Source of the DNA: RHKX01 sp963743875
GTDB lineage: Bacteria; Actinomycetota; Thermoleophilia; Solirubrobacterales; 70-9
DNA length: 64,000 bases
Direction: 5' to 3'
NCBI GenBank assembly: GCA_963743875.1
Contig: CAVURM010000002.1
Location: 62,001-126,000 of the forward strand
Positions 52,555 to 60,642 of this stretch are shown here, in pieces. Below the pieces are notes generated by a model that saw only the letters and a list, made by a program, of their open reading frames with translations, searched no databases and was not told the DNA's origin. Made by a program: the position numbers and the translations under genes. Within the stretch, counting starts at the first letter, position 1; each line of letters begins with the position of its first letter.

Positions 52555-53640
52555 AGCCAGCCGCTGCGCTTGAAGCGCCGGTAGAGGAGGACGCAGACGA
52601 CGGCGATGACGGCCATGATCAGCGGGTAGCCGAAGCGCCATCCGAGCTCGGGCATGTATTCGAAGTTCATGCCGTAGAGGGCGAAGACCATCGTCGGCAC
52701 GGCGAGGATCGCCACGTAGGCGGAGATCTTGCGCATGTCCTGGTTGTCGCGGACCGTGAGCTGGGCGAGGTTCGCCTGCAGTGCTCCGGAGAGCACGTCG
52801 TCGAATCCCTGGATCCGGTCGCTGTCGCGGGCCAGGTGGTCCTGGACGTCGCGGAAGTACTCGCCGGTGCGCGGGATCGATCGGTAGTCCGGTCTGCCGG
52901 TCGGTGAGCCGCTGCATCGGGCCGATCAGCGGGGTTACCGCGCGCTTGAACCCGAGCACCTCGCGCTTGAGCTTGTAGATGCGCTCGGCCGGGTTGGCCC
53001 CCGATCCCGAGAAGACCTCGGCCTCGACCTCCTCGATGTCGACGGCGATGCCCTCGATGACCGCCGCGTAATCGTCGACGACCCGGTCGGCGACGGCATA
53101 TAGCACCGAGCTCGGCCCGAGCCCGAGGAGGTCGGGATGGGACTCGAGATCCGCACGGACCTCGTGCAGCGGGCTGCCCTCGCCGTGGCGAACGGTGACG
53201 ACGAAGTCCCGGCCCAGGAAGACGGTCACCTCGCCGATCTCGACCAGCTCGTCGTGGTCGACGTAACGCGCGGTCTTCATGACCATGAACAGGGAGTCGC
53301 CGAAGGTCTCGAGCTTCGGCGCGCTGATGGGCGTGGATGGCGTCCTCGACCGCGAGTGGGTGCAGCTCGAAGTGCTCGCCGACCGCCTCGACGACCGCCG
53401 GTGCGGGGTCGTGTAGCCCGATCCAGACGAAGCCGTCCAGGCAGGCGGACGCCTGCTCGAGAGCGGTCTCGAGCTCGATTCGGCCACCGAGACGCTCTGC
53501 CCGCCCTCGTAGAGGCCGCAGTCCACCACGGCGGTTCCGATCTCCTCGGCGCCGAGGTGTTTCGGAGACTCATCCGACCTCGATCCGATGTGGCCGGCGC
53601 GACCGCGACCCGCCCTCCGGGAGGGATCCCGACGAGGCAT
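52551..53640 (-). CDS. CorA-type divalent cation (Mg2+) transporter with several frameshifts
   Basis: Clear CorA pieces from ATG 53640 down: ASACLDGFVWIGLHDPAPAV then AVGEHFELHPLAVEDAIHAH (one frame), FMVMKTARYVDHDELVEIGE, VFLGRDFVVTVRHGEGSPL and RAVTPLIGPMQRLTDRQTG (second frame), RTGEYFRDVQDHLARDSDRI, AQLTVRDNQDMRKISAYVAI and the signature YGMNFEYMPEL with the last helix YPLIMAVIAVVCVLLYRRF (third frame). Shifts lie near 53490, 53315 and 52890. Known: CorA pentamers carry Mg2+, Co2+ or Ni2+; the GMN loop is the selectivity filter. All domains are represented, so the lesions may be sequence errors. Confidence 0.78.
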
Positions 53641-53728
53641 CGGAAACCGGGAGAAGCCATCGGGGGACACGGAGGGAAGGTTATCCACGGGCCAACCAGG
53701 GCGGAGGGCCTCGCCTCAACCGAGGCGG

Positions 53729-54577
53729 TCAGGTCGCCGCGACCGCGCCCGTGGCGACCAGCACCAGCACGATCGTCCCGAGCACGAACCGGTAGATCAC
53801 GAACACGGTGTAGGTGTGCACCGCGATGTAGCGCAACAGCCACGCCACCGCGGCGTAGCCGACGGCGAAACTGGTCAGCGTTGCGACGATCGTGGCCGTC
53901 CAGCCAACCCCGCCGCTGATGTTGTCGTACTCGGTGGCCATCTGCAGGATCGTGGCGGCGGTCAGGGCGGGCATCGCGAGGAAGAAGGAGAGCCGGGTTA
54001 CCGTGACCCGATTGAGACCGCGCAGCAGGCCGGCGGACATCGTCGCCCCCGAGCGTGAGACCCCCGGGATCAGAGCCAGGCACTGGACCAGCCCGATGAT
54101 CAGGGTGTCGCGACGGGTGACGTCGGACTCCTCACGATCGAGGGTGGCGTGGCGATCGGCGTACCAGAGGACCCCGCCCCAGAGGATCAGGGCCCCGCCG
54201 ATGAACCAGAGGCTGCGCAGAGTCGTCTCGATCTGATCCTTGAAAACCAGACCCACGACACCGATCGGGATCGAGCCGATGACCACCGCCAATGCGAATC
54301 GCCAATCGGGACCGCGGCGCCGGTCGCCATCGAGGAGGCCGGCCCAGAGCGCGCCGAGGATCGTGCGGACGTCCTTGCGGAAGTAGAGGATCGTCGCCCC
54401 GATCGCGCCGACCTGGATGATCGCCGTGAACGCGGTGACGTCGGGGGAGTCGATCTTGTACCCGAGCGCCTTCTCGATCAGGGTCAGGTGGCCGGTGCTG
54501 GAGATCGGGAGGAATTCCGTCAGACCCTCGACGATGCCGAGCAGGAGGGCCTCCCAGAGCTGGAGTTGGTCGCTCAC
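53729..54577 (-). CDS. uppP: Undecaprenyl-diphosphatase
   Basis: 282 residues, polytopic. Signature motifs: GIVEGLTEFLPISSTGHL (with Glu and the Ser-Ser-Thr-Gly-His site) and IPGVSRSGATMSAGLLRG (Arg/Ser-rich catalytic loop). About eight helices, including TAFTAIIQVGAIGATILYF and RFALAVVIGSIPIGVVGLVF. It recycles undecaprenyl diphosphate to the monophosphate carrier for peptidoglycan and wall polymer synthesis, and excess gives bacitracin resistance. Intact, normal length. Confidence 0.95.
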   Translation of the reverse strand: MSDQLQLWEALLLGIVEGLTEFLPISSTGHLTLIEKALGYKIDSPDVTAFTAIIQVGAIGATILYFRKDVRTILGALWAGLLDGDRRRGPDWRFALAVVIGSIPIGVVGLVFKDQIETTLRSLWFIGGALILWGGVLWYADRHATLDREESDVTRRDTLIIGLVQCLALIPGVSRSGATMSAGLLRGLNRVTVTRLSFFLAMPALTAATILQMATEYDNISGGVGWTATIVATLTSFAVGYAAVAWLLRYIAVHTYTVFVIYRFVLGTIVLVLVATGAVAAT

Positions 54578-54623
54578 GCAATGGTGATTCTATTGTCGCC
54601 CTCCTCGTACTAACGTGCAGCGA

Positions 54624-55586
54624 ATGACCGAGCTGGAGATTGCGATCCGTGCTCAACCTGCCGAGCTGCGTCGGCTCGCCGATCTCGAGCTTGCCGAACA
54701 CGCCAATCGCCTCGCGGAGGCGGACAGGGTCTGGCTCGTCGGCACCGGGACCAGCCTTAACGCTGCGGAACTTGGTGCAGCGATGTTCGCCAGGGCCGGA
54801 ATCGACGCGAGGGCCGCGTCGTCGATGGAGTTCGCGATCAGCCCGCCCCTGCGATCGGGCGATGGGGTCGTTGTGATCACCCACACGGGAGAGACCGCCT
54901 ACGCCCAAAGCGCACGGAAGCTCGCCCTGGACGCCGGTGCGACGGTGCTGTCGATCACGGGCCACGGGGTGGGCTGGCCCGATGCGGTCGAGACCGGGAG
55001 CCCGGAGCGCTCCCACACCTACTCTCGGAGCTACTCCTCGGCGCTGGCGGTGCTTTGTCTGATCGCCGGGGAGATCGGAGCTGATGGTTTGGGACCAGCC
55101 GCGGTCCTGGCTGCCGCCGACGCGGTCGAAGAGGCGATCGAGGATCCCGGCATCGAAGAGTTCCCTGCGCCGGCTCGGCTCCTGGTCCTAACCGGCACGG
55201 GGCCAGGCGCGGTGACCGCCCGGGAGGGCGCGCTCAAGCTGCGCGAGGCGGCTCGCATGCTCGCCGAGGGATACGACGCCGAGTATCTCTTGCACGGATC
55301 GGCCGTCCCGCTTGGTCCGGAGGACGCTCTCGTCGTGATCGGCGCCGGCCGTAACCTGGACGGTTTCCTCGCCGAGCTCGCCGCTGCCGCACGAAGTGAG
55401 GGAGTCCCGGTCGTCGAAATCGACCAGCCGGAACCCGCCGACGAATTGACAGCTCAGATTCCGCTGACCGCGCGGCTGCAGCTGCTCGCCCTCAGCCGGG
55501 CCCTGGCCGGAGGGCACGATCCGGACCGAGTGATCACCGGAGCCTGGGACGGCAAGAAGCTCTGGGGAATCGGGGCCCCGGAGTAG
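54624..55586 (+). CDS. SIS-domain sugar isomerase-like protein
   Basis: 320 residues from ATG 54624 (GTG 54615 is in frame). Two SIS domains as in the isomerase half of GlmS: RVWLVGTGTSLNAAELGAAM, GVVVITHTGETAYAQSARKL then LLVLTGTGPGAVTAREGALK and LREAARMLAEGYDAEYLLHG. The glutaminase half of GlmS is absent. Known: such proteins bind phosphosugars (isomerase, deaminase or aldose-ketose type). It may act on glucosamine-6-phosphate in wall precursor supply, but the substrate is inference. Divergent from uppP with a 46-base gap. Confidence 0.82.
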   Translation: MTELEIAIRAQPAELRRLADLELAEHANRLAEADRVWLVGTGTSLNAAELGAAMFARAGIDARAASSMEFAISPPLRSGDGVVVITHTGETAYAQSARKLALDAGATVLSITGHGVGWPDAVETGSPERSHTYSRSYSSALAVLCLIAGEIGADGLGPAAVLAAADAVEEAIEDPGIEEFPAPARLLVLTGTGPGAVTAREGALKLREAARMLAEGYDAEYLLHGSAVPLGPEDALVVIGAGRNLDGFLAELAAAARSEGVPVVEIDQPEPADELTAQIPLTARLQLLALSRALAGGHDPDRVITGAWDGKKLWGIGAPE

Positions 55587-55590
55587 TTCA

Positions 55591-56697
55591 TCAGGGCCGG
55601 GACATCGCCTCCTGAAGCATCCGGGGAGTGAGTGCGTGGGCGACCACGCCGTCCCTTCCCTCCATCGTCTCGCTCGCGAGCATCGAGTTGAGGACGGCCT
55701 CCTCGGTCGCATCGATGGTCGCTTCGAAGAACGGATCGATCGCGTTGTCGGCGATCATCTCCAGCGGCACGGTCGATGGGACCTTCGCCTCGATCGAAAC
55801 ATCCGGCAAGTCCGGGTTCCCGGTTGCGAAGGCGAGGAATATCTCGCCGCTGAAGTGGTCTCCGGTGCCGCCGCCGCGGGCAATTCCGAGGCCTGCCCGC
55901 TCCGCCAGCCGGCGACATTGCCCGGGCAGCAGCGGCGCATCGGTGGCAACGACGACGATCACCGATCCGGCTCCGCCCGCGCGGGCAATGGTCGATGGAG
56001 GCGGGACATCCTCCTCGGTGATCCACTCACCGACGGGATGGCCCCGGACTGAGAGGCGATGTCGCTGCCCGTGGTTTGCCTGCACGAGAACCCCGACCGT
56101 CCAGGTTCGCTCGCCAACCGTGACGCATCGTGAGGACGTACCGATCCCGCCCTTGAAGCCGAAGCAGACCATCCCCGTGCCGCCGCCAACCGATCCCTCG
56201 TCCACCGGCCCCCGATCGGCAGACCGCACGGCATCCGCAACATGCTGGGCGGTGATGTGCTCGCCGTCGATGTCGTTGAGCAATCCGTCCCATGTCTCAC
56301 CGACGACGGGCAGACGCCACAGCGGCTCCCCGGCCCCCCTCGTGTCGGCCTCCTGGGCGATCAGCGCGTCGCGCACGGTGCCGACGCTGTGGGTGTTAGT
56401 GAGCGCGATCGGCGATGCGAGCAGGCCGCAGTCTCTGACGAACTCCAGGCCGGTCATCTCTCCATTTCCGTTGAGGGTGTGGCAGCCGGCGAACAGAGGC
56501 CGTTCCCAGATCGGCTCGGGCCGCGGCACCACCACCGTCAGGCCCGTCCGAACGGGCCCCCGACCGCGCACCAACCGCCCGGTTCCATCGATCAGGGTGA
56601 CATGGCCCACCGCGATCCCCGGCACGTCGGTGATCGCGTTCAGCGGTCCCGGGGGGAGCCGGCCGATAGCCAGTTCGAGATCATGTGCTCTGCTCAT
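55591..56697 (-). CDS. P1-family (DmpA-type) peptidase
   Basis: 368 residues. DmpA/N-terminal-nucleophile hallmarks: GPLNAITDVPGIAVGHVTLI, RTGLTVVVPRPEPI, TGLEFVRDCGLLASPIALTN, and EGSVGGGTGMVCFGFKGGIG. The self-cleaving Gly-Ser is in AGGAGSVIVVVATDAPLL, which would give a new N-terminal Ser nucleophile in the beta chain. Known: these enzymes are aminopeptidases, beta-aminopeptidases or amidases. Its start overlaps the upstream hydrolase stop by four bases (ATGA), so the two are co-translated. Confidence 0.88.
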   Translation of the reverse strand: MSRAHDLELAIGRLPPGPLNAITDVPGIAVGHVTLIDGTGRLVRGRGPVRTGLTVVVPRPEPIWERPLFAGCHTLNGNGEMTGLEFVRDCGLLASPIALTNTHSVGTVRDALIAQEADTRGAGEPLWRLPVVGETWDGLLNDIDGEHITAQHVADAVRSADRGPVDEGSVGGGTGMVCFGFKGGIGTSSRCVTVGERTWTVGVLVQANHGQRHRLSVRGHPVGEWITEEDVPPPSTIARAGGAGSVIVVVATDAPLLPGQCRRLAERAGLGIARGGGTGDHFSGEIFLAFATGNPDLPDVSIEAKVPSTVPLEMIADNAIDPFFEATIDATEEAVLNSMLASETMEGRDGVVAHALTPRMLQEAMSRP

Positions 56698-57539
56698 CCG
56701 CGTCCGTTCGTTGCAGCTCGTCCCAGGAAGACCCTGATCAGTTCAGCCAGGCGCAGCGGCTCCTGCGCCATGAATGCATGTGCACCACCTGGGAAGTGAG
56801 CCAGCCACGCCCCGGGCAGGTTGGTGGCGAGGATGTCAGCGTTGGCCGGCGGAATCACGATGTCCTCGCAGCCGGCGGCGACGAGGACCTGGGCATCGAT
56901 CCGGGCGAGGCGTTGATCGTCCTCCTGGTCGTGCCAGCGGGCCATCGCCCCCTCCTGCGCGGTCAGGACCTCGGGGGAGAGGCGGGCCCGCGCATCGGCC
57001 ACGATGTCGCCGAACTCGGCATAGACCTGGGTGGCCATATCCGGCGGGAACAGCAGCTCCAGCAGGCGTCGGGCCTGCTCGTGGGGCGTGCCGGAATGAT
57101 CGATGAGCTTGCGGTACGCCTCACCGGTGCACGGCCGGGCGGCCGGCCCGCCGGGGTCGGTCGCCAAGAGGATCAGCCGGTCGACGCGCTCGGGTGCCAC
57201 GGCCGCCAACTCCTGGGCGACGAATCCGCCCATCGACCAGCCGGCGACGGCCGCGGAATGGAGCGAGAGGTCGTCCATCAAGGCAATCAGGTCCGCGGCC
57301 ATCGCACCGGTCGTCAGCCCCGCACCCCCGGAACCGGGCTCGGATCCACCGACGCCGCGGTTGTCGGGGCAGACGACCGTGCAGAAGCCGCCGAGGGCCC
57401 CGAGGAAGCTCGGATCCCAGTCGTCCTTCGTCGCCGCGTACCCGTTGATCAGGAGCAGTGGCGGGCCGCTCCCGAAGCGCCGCCATGCGATCTCCCCATC
57501 GGGCCCGCTTGTCGTGCCGGTGGTTTCCCCGGTTCCCAT
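56694..57539 (-). CDS. Alpha/beta hydrolase
   Basis: 281 residues. Fold marks: PPLLLINGYAATKDDWDPSF (oxyanion), VCPDNRGVGGSEPGSGG, nucleophile VAGWSMGGFVAQELAAV (Gly-x-Ser-x-Gly), acid AAGCEDIVIPPANADIL and the final His in PGGAHAFMAQEPLRL. Typical of small esterases, lactonases or proline-iminopeptidase-like enzymes; no substrate can be chosen. It precedes the DmpA-type peptidase with a 4-base overlap, which suggests a shared pathway, for example release and trimming of an amide or peptide substrate (inference). Confidence 0.85.
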   Translation of the reverse strand: MGTGETTGTTSGPDGEIAWRRFGSGPPLLLINGYAATKDDWDPSFLGALGGFCTVVCPDNRGVGGSEPGSGGAGLTTGAMAADLIALMDDLSLHSAAVAGWSMGGFVAQELAAVAPERVDRLILLATDPGGPAARPCTGEAYRKLIDHSGTPHEQARRLLELLFPPDMATQVYAEFGDIVADARARLSPEVLTAQEGAMARWHDQEDDQRLARIDAQVLVAAGCEDIVIPPANADILATNLPGAWLAHFPGGAHAFMAQEPLRLAELIRVFLGRAATNGRG

Positions 57540-57587
57540 GGCCTGACCATATTCGGCCGCCCCGCGATCAGGGGTGCTGTCGGTGGA

Positions 57588-57700
57588 CTACCAGCGTGCG
57601 CGCGGATCCACGTACAGCCCGTCGACGACGAAGTCGTTGGCGCCGAATGAGGTGAACTGGTACTGGAAGCTGTCGATCCCGTCTCGCTCCACCCCAACAG
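57588..57700 (-). pseudogene. C-terminal fragment of a lipoprotein-like protein
   Basis: The reverse strand reads GIDSFQYQFTSFGANDFVVD then GLYVDPRARW and a stop at 57588. This resembles the C-terminal ending of actinobacterial lipoproteins (a beta domain ending in DDLYVDPxxR). No start or upstream part is found; the frame runs into an HD-GYP remnant on the other strand. A broken 3' end. Confidence 0.42.
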
Positions 57701-57863
57701 CCTGACTAACAAGCCGGGGCCGCTGAACGAGCGGGAATGGATGGCCGTCAGAACCCACACGGCGATCATCGAGCTCGAGGACAACGCCGGAACCCAGTTC
57801 GATCCGCAGGTGGTCCCGATGCTCGTCGGCCAGGTTCGCCGCCGTTACAGCGTCCAGGCCTGA
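57699..57863 (+). pseudogene. HD-GYP domain remnant with internal deletion
   Basis: One frame reads SLTNKPGPLNEREWMAVRTH then TAIIELEDNAGTQFDPQVVP and MLVGQVRRRYSVQA, stopping at 57861-57863. NKPGPLxxxEW...H and NAGTQFDPQVV are the two ends of an HD-GYP domain (c-di-GMP phosphodiesterase), normally about 90 residues apart. The catalytic HD and GYP core between them is missing. No start codon. From 57864 to 57949 I see nothing. Confidence 0.55.
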
Positions 57864-57949
57864 TCCCCGGCGCTCGGGCGCCTTCAGGGTTCTGGATTCG
57901 GGGCTACGATTCGCGATGCCTCTGTTTCCGCTCGCGCACCCCATTTCCA

Positions 57950-58918
57950 TTGCTGGCTGAACTCGGCTGGGACGACGCGTGGGCGAACGCGCTGCGGAAT
58001 GTCCCGGGCGCCGGCGGACTGGTTCCCACGCGGGTGACGGCGGTCCACCGTGGACGCGTTCAGGTGGTGGGCGACGATGTGGACGCCCTCGCGCCGGCCG
58101 GAGGATCGCTCGAGGGCACCCCCGTGGTCGGGGATTGGGTTGCCTTCGACGGCAAGCGGATCCGGGCGATCCTGCCGCGGCGGACGGAACTCGCCCGTGA
58201 AGGTGCCGCGCTGGCGGCGAACGTCGATCTCGGGCTGGTCTTCGCCTCGAGCGCCGAGGATCCGAACCTCCGGCGCCTCGAGCGGTTTGTCGCCATGGTC
58301 ATGGAAGGCGGAATCGAGCCGCTCGTGATCCTCACCAAGGGCGACCTAAACGACGACGCGGTCTCGGCCTCCGATCGGATCCGTGAGCAGCTCGGGGTCG
58401 AGTTGATGGTGATCAGCTCCCTGGACGGCTGGGGCATCGAGGCGATCAGGGAGCGGTTGTTGCCACGGTCGACCGCGGTGTTGGTCGGTCCCTCCGGCGT
58501 CGGCAAGTCGACGATGCTCAACACGCTGCTGGGGGAGGAGCGACAGCGAACGCTCCCGGTCCGGGATCGGGATGGAGCGGGCCGGCACGCAACCGTCCAT
58601 CGAGAGCTCTTCGCCCTGCCCAACGGCGCGTTGATCATCGATGCACCCGGCGTTCGTCGGCCCGGCATGGCCAGCGCCGAGGGCGTGGCCGACGCGTTTC
58701 CCGAGATCGCCGAACTCGCCAAGAGCTGCCGCTTCTCCGATTGCCGGCATGAGGACGAGCCGGGGTGTGCAGTCCGGGGGGCCGTCAGCGAGGAACGCCT
58801 CGAATCGATGCGCAAGCTCCAGCGCGAGGGCTCCGACGCCGCCGCGAGGCGTTCATCCGGCGGCGAGGGATCGCCCAAGTACGTCCGGCCGCGCCGAGGC
58901 GGGCGACGCAGCACCTAG
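57950..58918 (+). CDS. rsgA: Ribosome small subunit-dependent GTPase A
   Basis: 322 residues, TTG start at 57950 (LLAELGWDDAWANALRNVPG), since no ATG/GTG is in frame nearby. N-terminal OB-fold (VVGDWVAFDGKRIRAIL), then the circularly permuted GTPase: G4 VILTKGDL, G1 LVGPSGVGKSTMLNTLL, G3 IIDAPGVRRPG (DxPG). C-terminal zinc finger CRFSDCRHEDEPGC. Known: RsgA checks late 30S subunit assembly. The order G4-G1-G3 and the zinc site are complete. A hairpin terminator follows at 58950. Confidence 0.93.
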   Translation: MLAELGWDDAWANALRNVPGAGGLVPTRVTAVHRGRVQVVGDDVDALAPAGGSLEGTPVVGDWVAFDGKRIRAILPRRTELAREGAALAANVDLGLVFASSAEDPNLRRLERFVAMVMEGGIEPLVILTKGDLNDDAVSASDRIREQLGVELMVISSLDGWGIEAIRERLLPRSTAVLVGPSGVGKSTMLNTLLGEERQRTLPVRDRDGAGRHATVHRELFALPNGALIIDAPGVRRPGMASAEGVADAFPEIAELAKSCRFSDCRHEDEPGCAVRGAVSEERLESMRKLQREGSDAAARRSSGGEGSPKYVRPRRGGRRST

Positions 58919-58949
58919 GTCGTCGGTCCAGGCACCCTCAGCGACGAAA

Positions 58950-58977
58950 CGACCCGGCAGCCAAAGCCGCCGGGTCG
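58950..58977. terminator. Bidirectional terminator hairpin
   Basis: CGACCCGGC, a 10-base loop (agccaaagcc), GCCGGGTCG: perfect 9-bp stem between rsgA (+) and the secreted protein gene (-). Confidence 0.7.
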
Positions 58978-59004
58978 CTCGAGTCCTGGGGTATTTGGTG
59001 TCTG

Positions 59005-59391
59005 CTAGCCCTGGATCGTCTTGCTCGTCGCGCTCTTGCAGAAGTCGGTCTTGCCGGCCTTTGCGTAGAAGCTGCCGTCCTTGTAGCCCGAGTTGCCGAT
59101 CGACCACATGTACTTGGTGCCGTTGGCCTGAGCGATGTCGGAGCCGATCTTCTGGTCGTTCTTCGGGTCCTGGGAGCTGCCGAGCTGCTTGAAGACCGTC
59201 ACCTTGCGACCGTTGGCGCAGTTGTCGGAATCGGAGCTCTTGACGTAGCCGTAGTAGTCGCCGTTCGAACCCTTGATCTTGACCTCGGTGTCGGCCTTGC
59301 CGCCGGCCTGGGCGGTGGCGACGCCGCTGAGCGCGGTGACCGAGATTGCGAGTGCGGCGAGTGCGGTACGGACCTTGGTGCTGTTGAACAT
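59005..59391 (-). CDS. Small secreted Cys-containing protein
   Basis: 128 residues from ATG 59391 (aaggaggc upstream). Signal peptide (KVRTALAALAISVTALSGVA). Mature part: DTEVKIKGSNGDYYGYVKSS, DNCANGRKVTVFKQLGSS, YMWSIGNSGYKDGSFYAKAG and TDFCKSATSKTIQG, two Cys. Similar in order to the protein at 48521-48931 (Cys near GRKV, strand-rich middle, Cys near the end). Function unknown. Confidence 0.65.
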   Translation of the reverse strand: MFNSTKVRTALAALAISVTALSGVATAQAGGKADTEVKIKGSNGDYYGYVKSSDSDNCANGRKVTVFKQLGSSQDPKNDQKIGSDIAQANGTKYMWSIGNSGYKDGSFYAKAGKTDFCKSATSKTIQG

Positions 59392-59513
59392 TTGGTGCCT
59401 CCTTGGCATTGGTTTGAACTTGTACGACCATGTTCGTTCCGCGCGGCCCTCCCGAATAGGCACCCCCGGTGTGAACCCGGCAACACCCCGACGAGCCGAC
59501 TTCGCGAGACTCC

Positions 59514-60602
59514 ATGGACATGTCGAGCACCCCCCTGAAGACAGACCGGTCCCTGCACGACCGCCGGATCAAGCAGATCGTGCCGCTTACGACCCCCGCG
59601 GAGCTTCTCGCCGAGCAGCCCCTCTCGGCCGAGGCCGCCGAGTTCGTGGTCCGAAGTCGGGAGGAGGTGACCGCGGTCCTCGATCGAGACGACCCGAGCC
59701 TGCTCGTCGTCGTCGGCCCGTGCAGCGTGCATGATCCGATCGCCGCGCTCGACTACGCGACGCGGCTCTCCGCGCTCGCCGACGAGCTTTCCGACCTGCT
59801 GATCGTGATGCGGGTCTACTTTGAGAAGCCGCGGACGACCACCGGCTGGAAGGGCCTGATCAACGATCCCCACCTCGACAACTCGGGGGACGTCAACGCC
59901 GGCCTGCGGGCCGCACGGGGGCTCCTGCTCCAGGTCCTCGGCACCGGCCTGCCGATCGGTTGCGAGTACCTCGACCCGATCACTCCGCAATACATCGCCG
60001 ACACCGTCGCCTGGGGCGCGATCGGCGCTCGCACGACCGAGAGCCAGACCCACCGCCAGCTCGCGTCGGGTCTGTCGATGCCGATCGGCTTCAAGAACCG
60101 GACCGACGGCAACGTCGGGGTGGCTGTCGACGCGCTGCGGGCCGCGGCTGCCGAGCACTCCTTCGCCGGCGTCGAGCTCTCAGGCGGTTCGGCGATCCTC
60201 CGCACCGCGGGCAACGACGACTGCCACATCATCCTTCGCGGCGGCCGCGGTGCGACCAACTTCGACGCCGAATCGATTGCCGGCACGCTCGAGAGCCTTC
60301 GAGCTGTCGGGTTGCCCGAGCGGGTCGTCGTCGACGCCTCCCACGACAACAGCGGCAAGGACGACGAGCGCCAGCCCGCGGTCGCCGAGGAGATCGCCGA
60401 ACAGGTTGCCGCCGGCAACGAGGCGATCGTCGGCGTGATGCTCGAGTCCTTCATCGTCGGCGGTCGCCAGGACCTGGGTGGCAAGCTCACCTACGGCCAG
60501 TCGGTCACCGACAGGTGCATGGATTGGGAGACGACGGTCGAGGTTCTCCGTGGCCTCGACGCAGCTTCGCGCGCCCGTCGCGAGGCCTCCGAAGCGCCTT
60601 AG
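59514..60602 (+). CDS. 3-deoxy-7-phosphoheptulonate synthase, type I
   Basis: 362 residues, ATG 59514. Condenses PEP and erythrose-4-phosphate, first step of the shikimate pathway. Signature: LLVVVGPCSVHDPIAALDYA, VMRVYFEKPRTTTGWKGLIN, GTGLPIGCEYLDPITPQYIA, RTTESQTHRQLASGLSMPIG, FKNRTDGNVGVAVDAL, CHIILRGGRGATNFDAES and VVVDASHDNSGKDD with metal ligands Cys, His, Glu, Asp of the AroF/G/H family. Feedback type (Phe/Tyr/Trp) cannot be read reliably. Intact, normal length. Confidence 0.95.
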   Translation: MDMSSTPLKTDRSLHDRRIKQIVPLTTPAELLAEQPLSAEAAEFVVRSREEVTAVLDRDDPSLLVVVGPCSVHDPIAALDYATRLSALADELSDLLIVMRVYFEKPRTTTGWKGLINDPHLDNSGDVNAGLRAARGLLLQVLGTGLPIGCEYLDPITPQYIADTVAWGAIGARTTESQTHRQLASGLSMPIGFKNRTDGNVGVAVDALRAAAAEHSFAGVELSGGSAILRTAGNDDCHIILRGGRGATNFDAESIAGTLESLRAVGLPERVVVDASHDNSGKDDERQPAVAEEIAEQVAAGNEAIVGVMLESFIVGGRQDLGGKLTYGQSVTDRCMDWETTVEVLRGLDAASRARREASEAP

Positions 60603-60642
60603 TCGCAGGGCGGTGAGTGGCCGGGCTTCCAGTGGGCGCATC

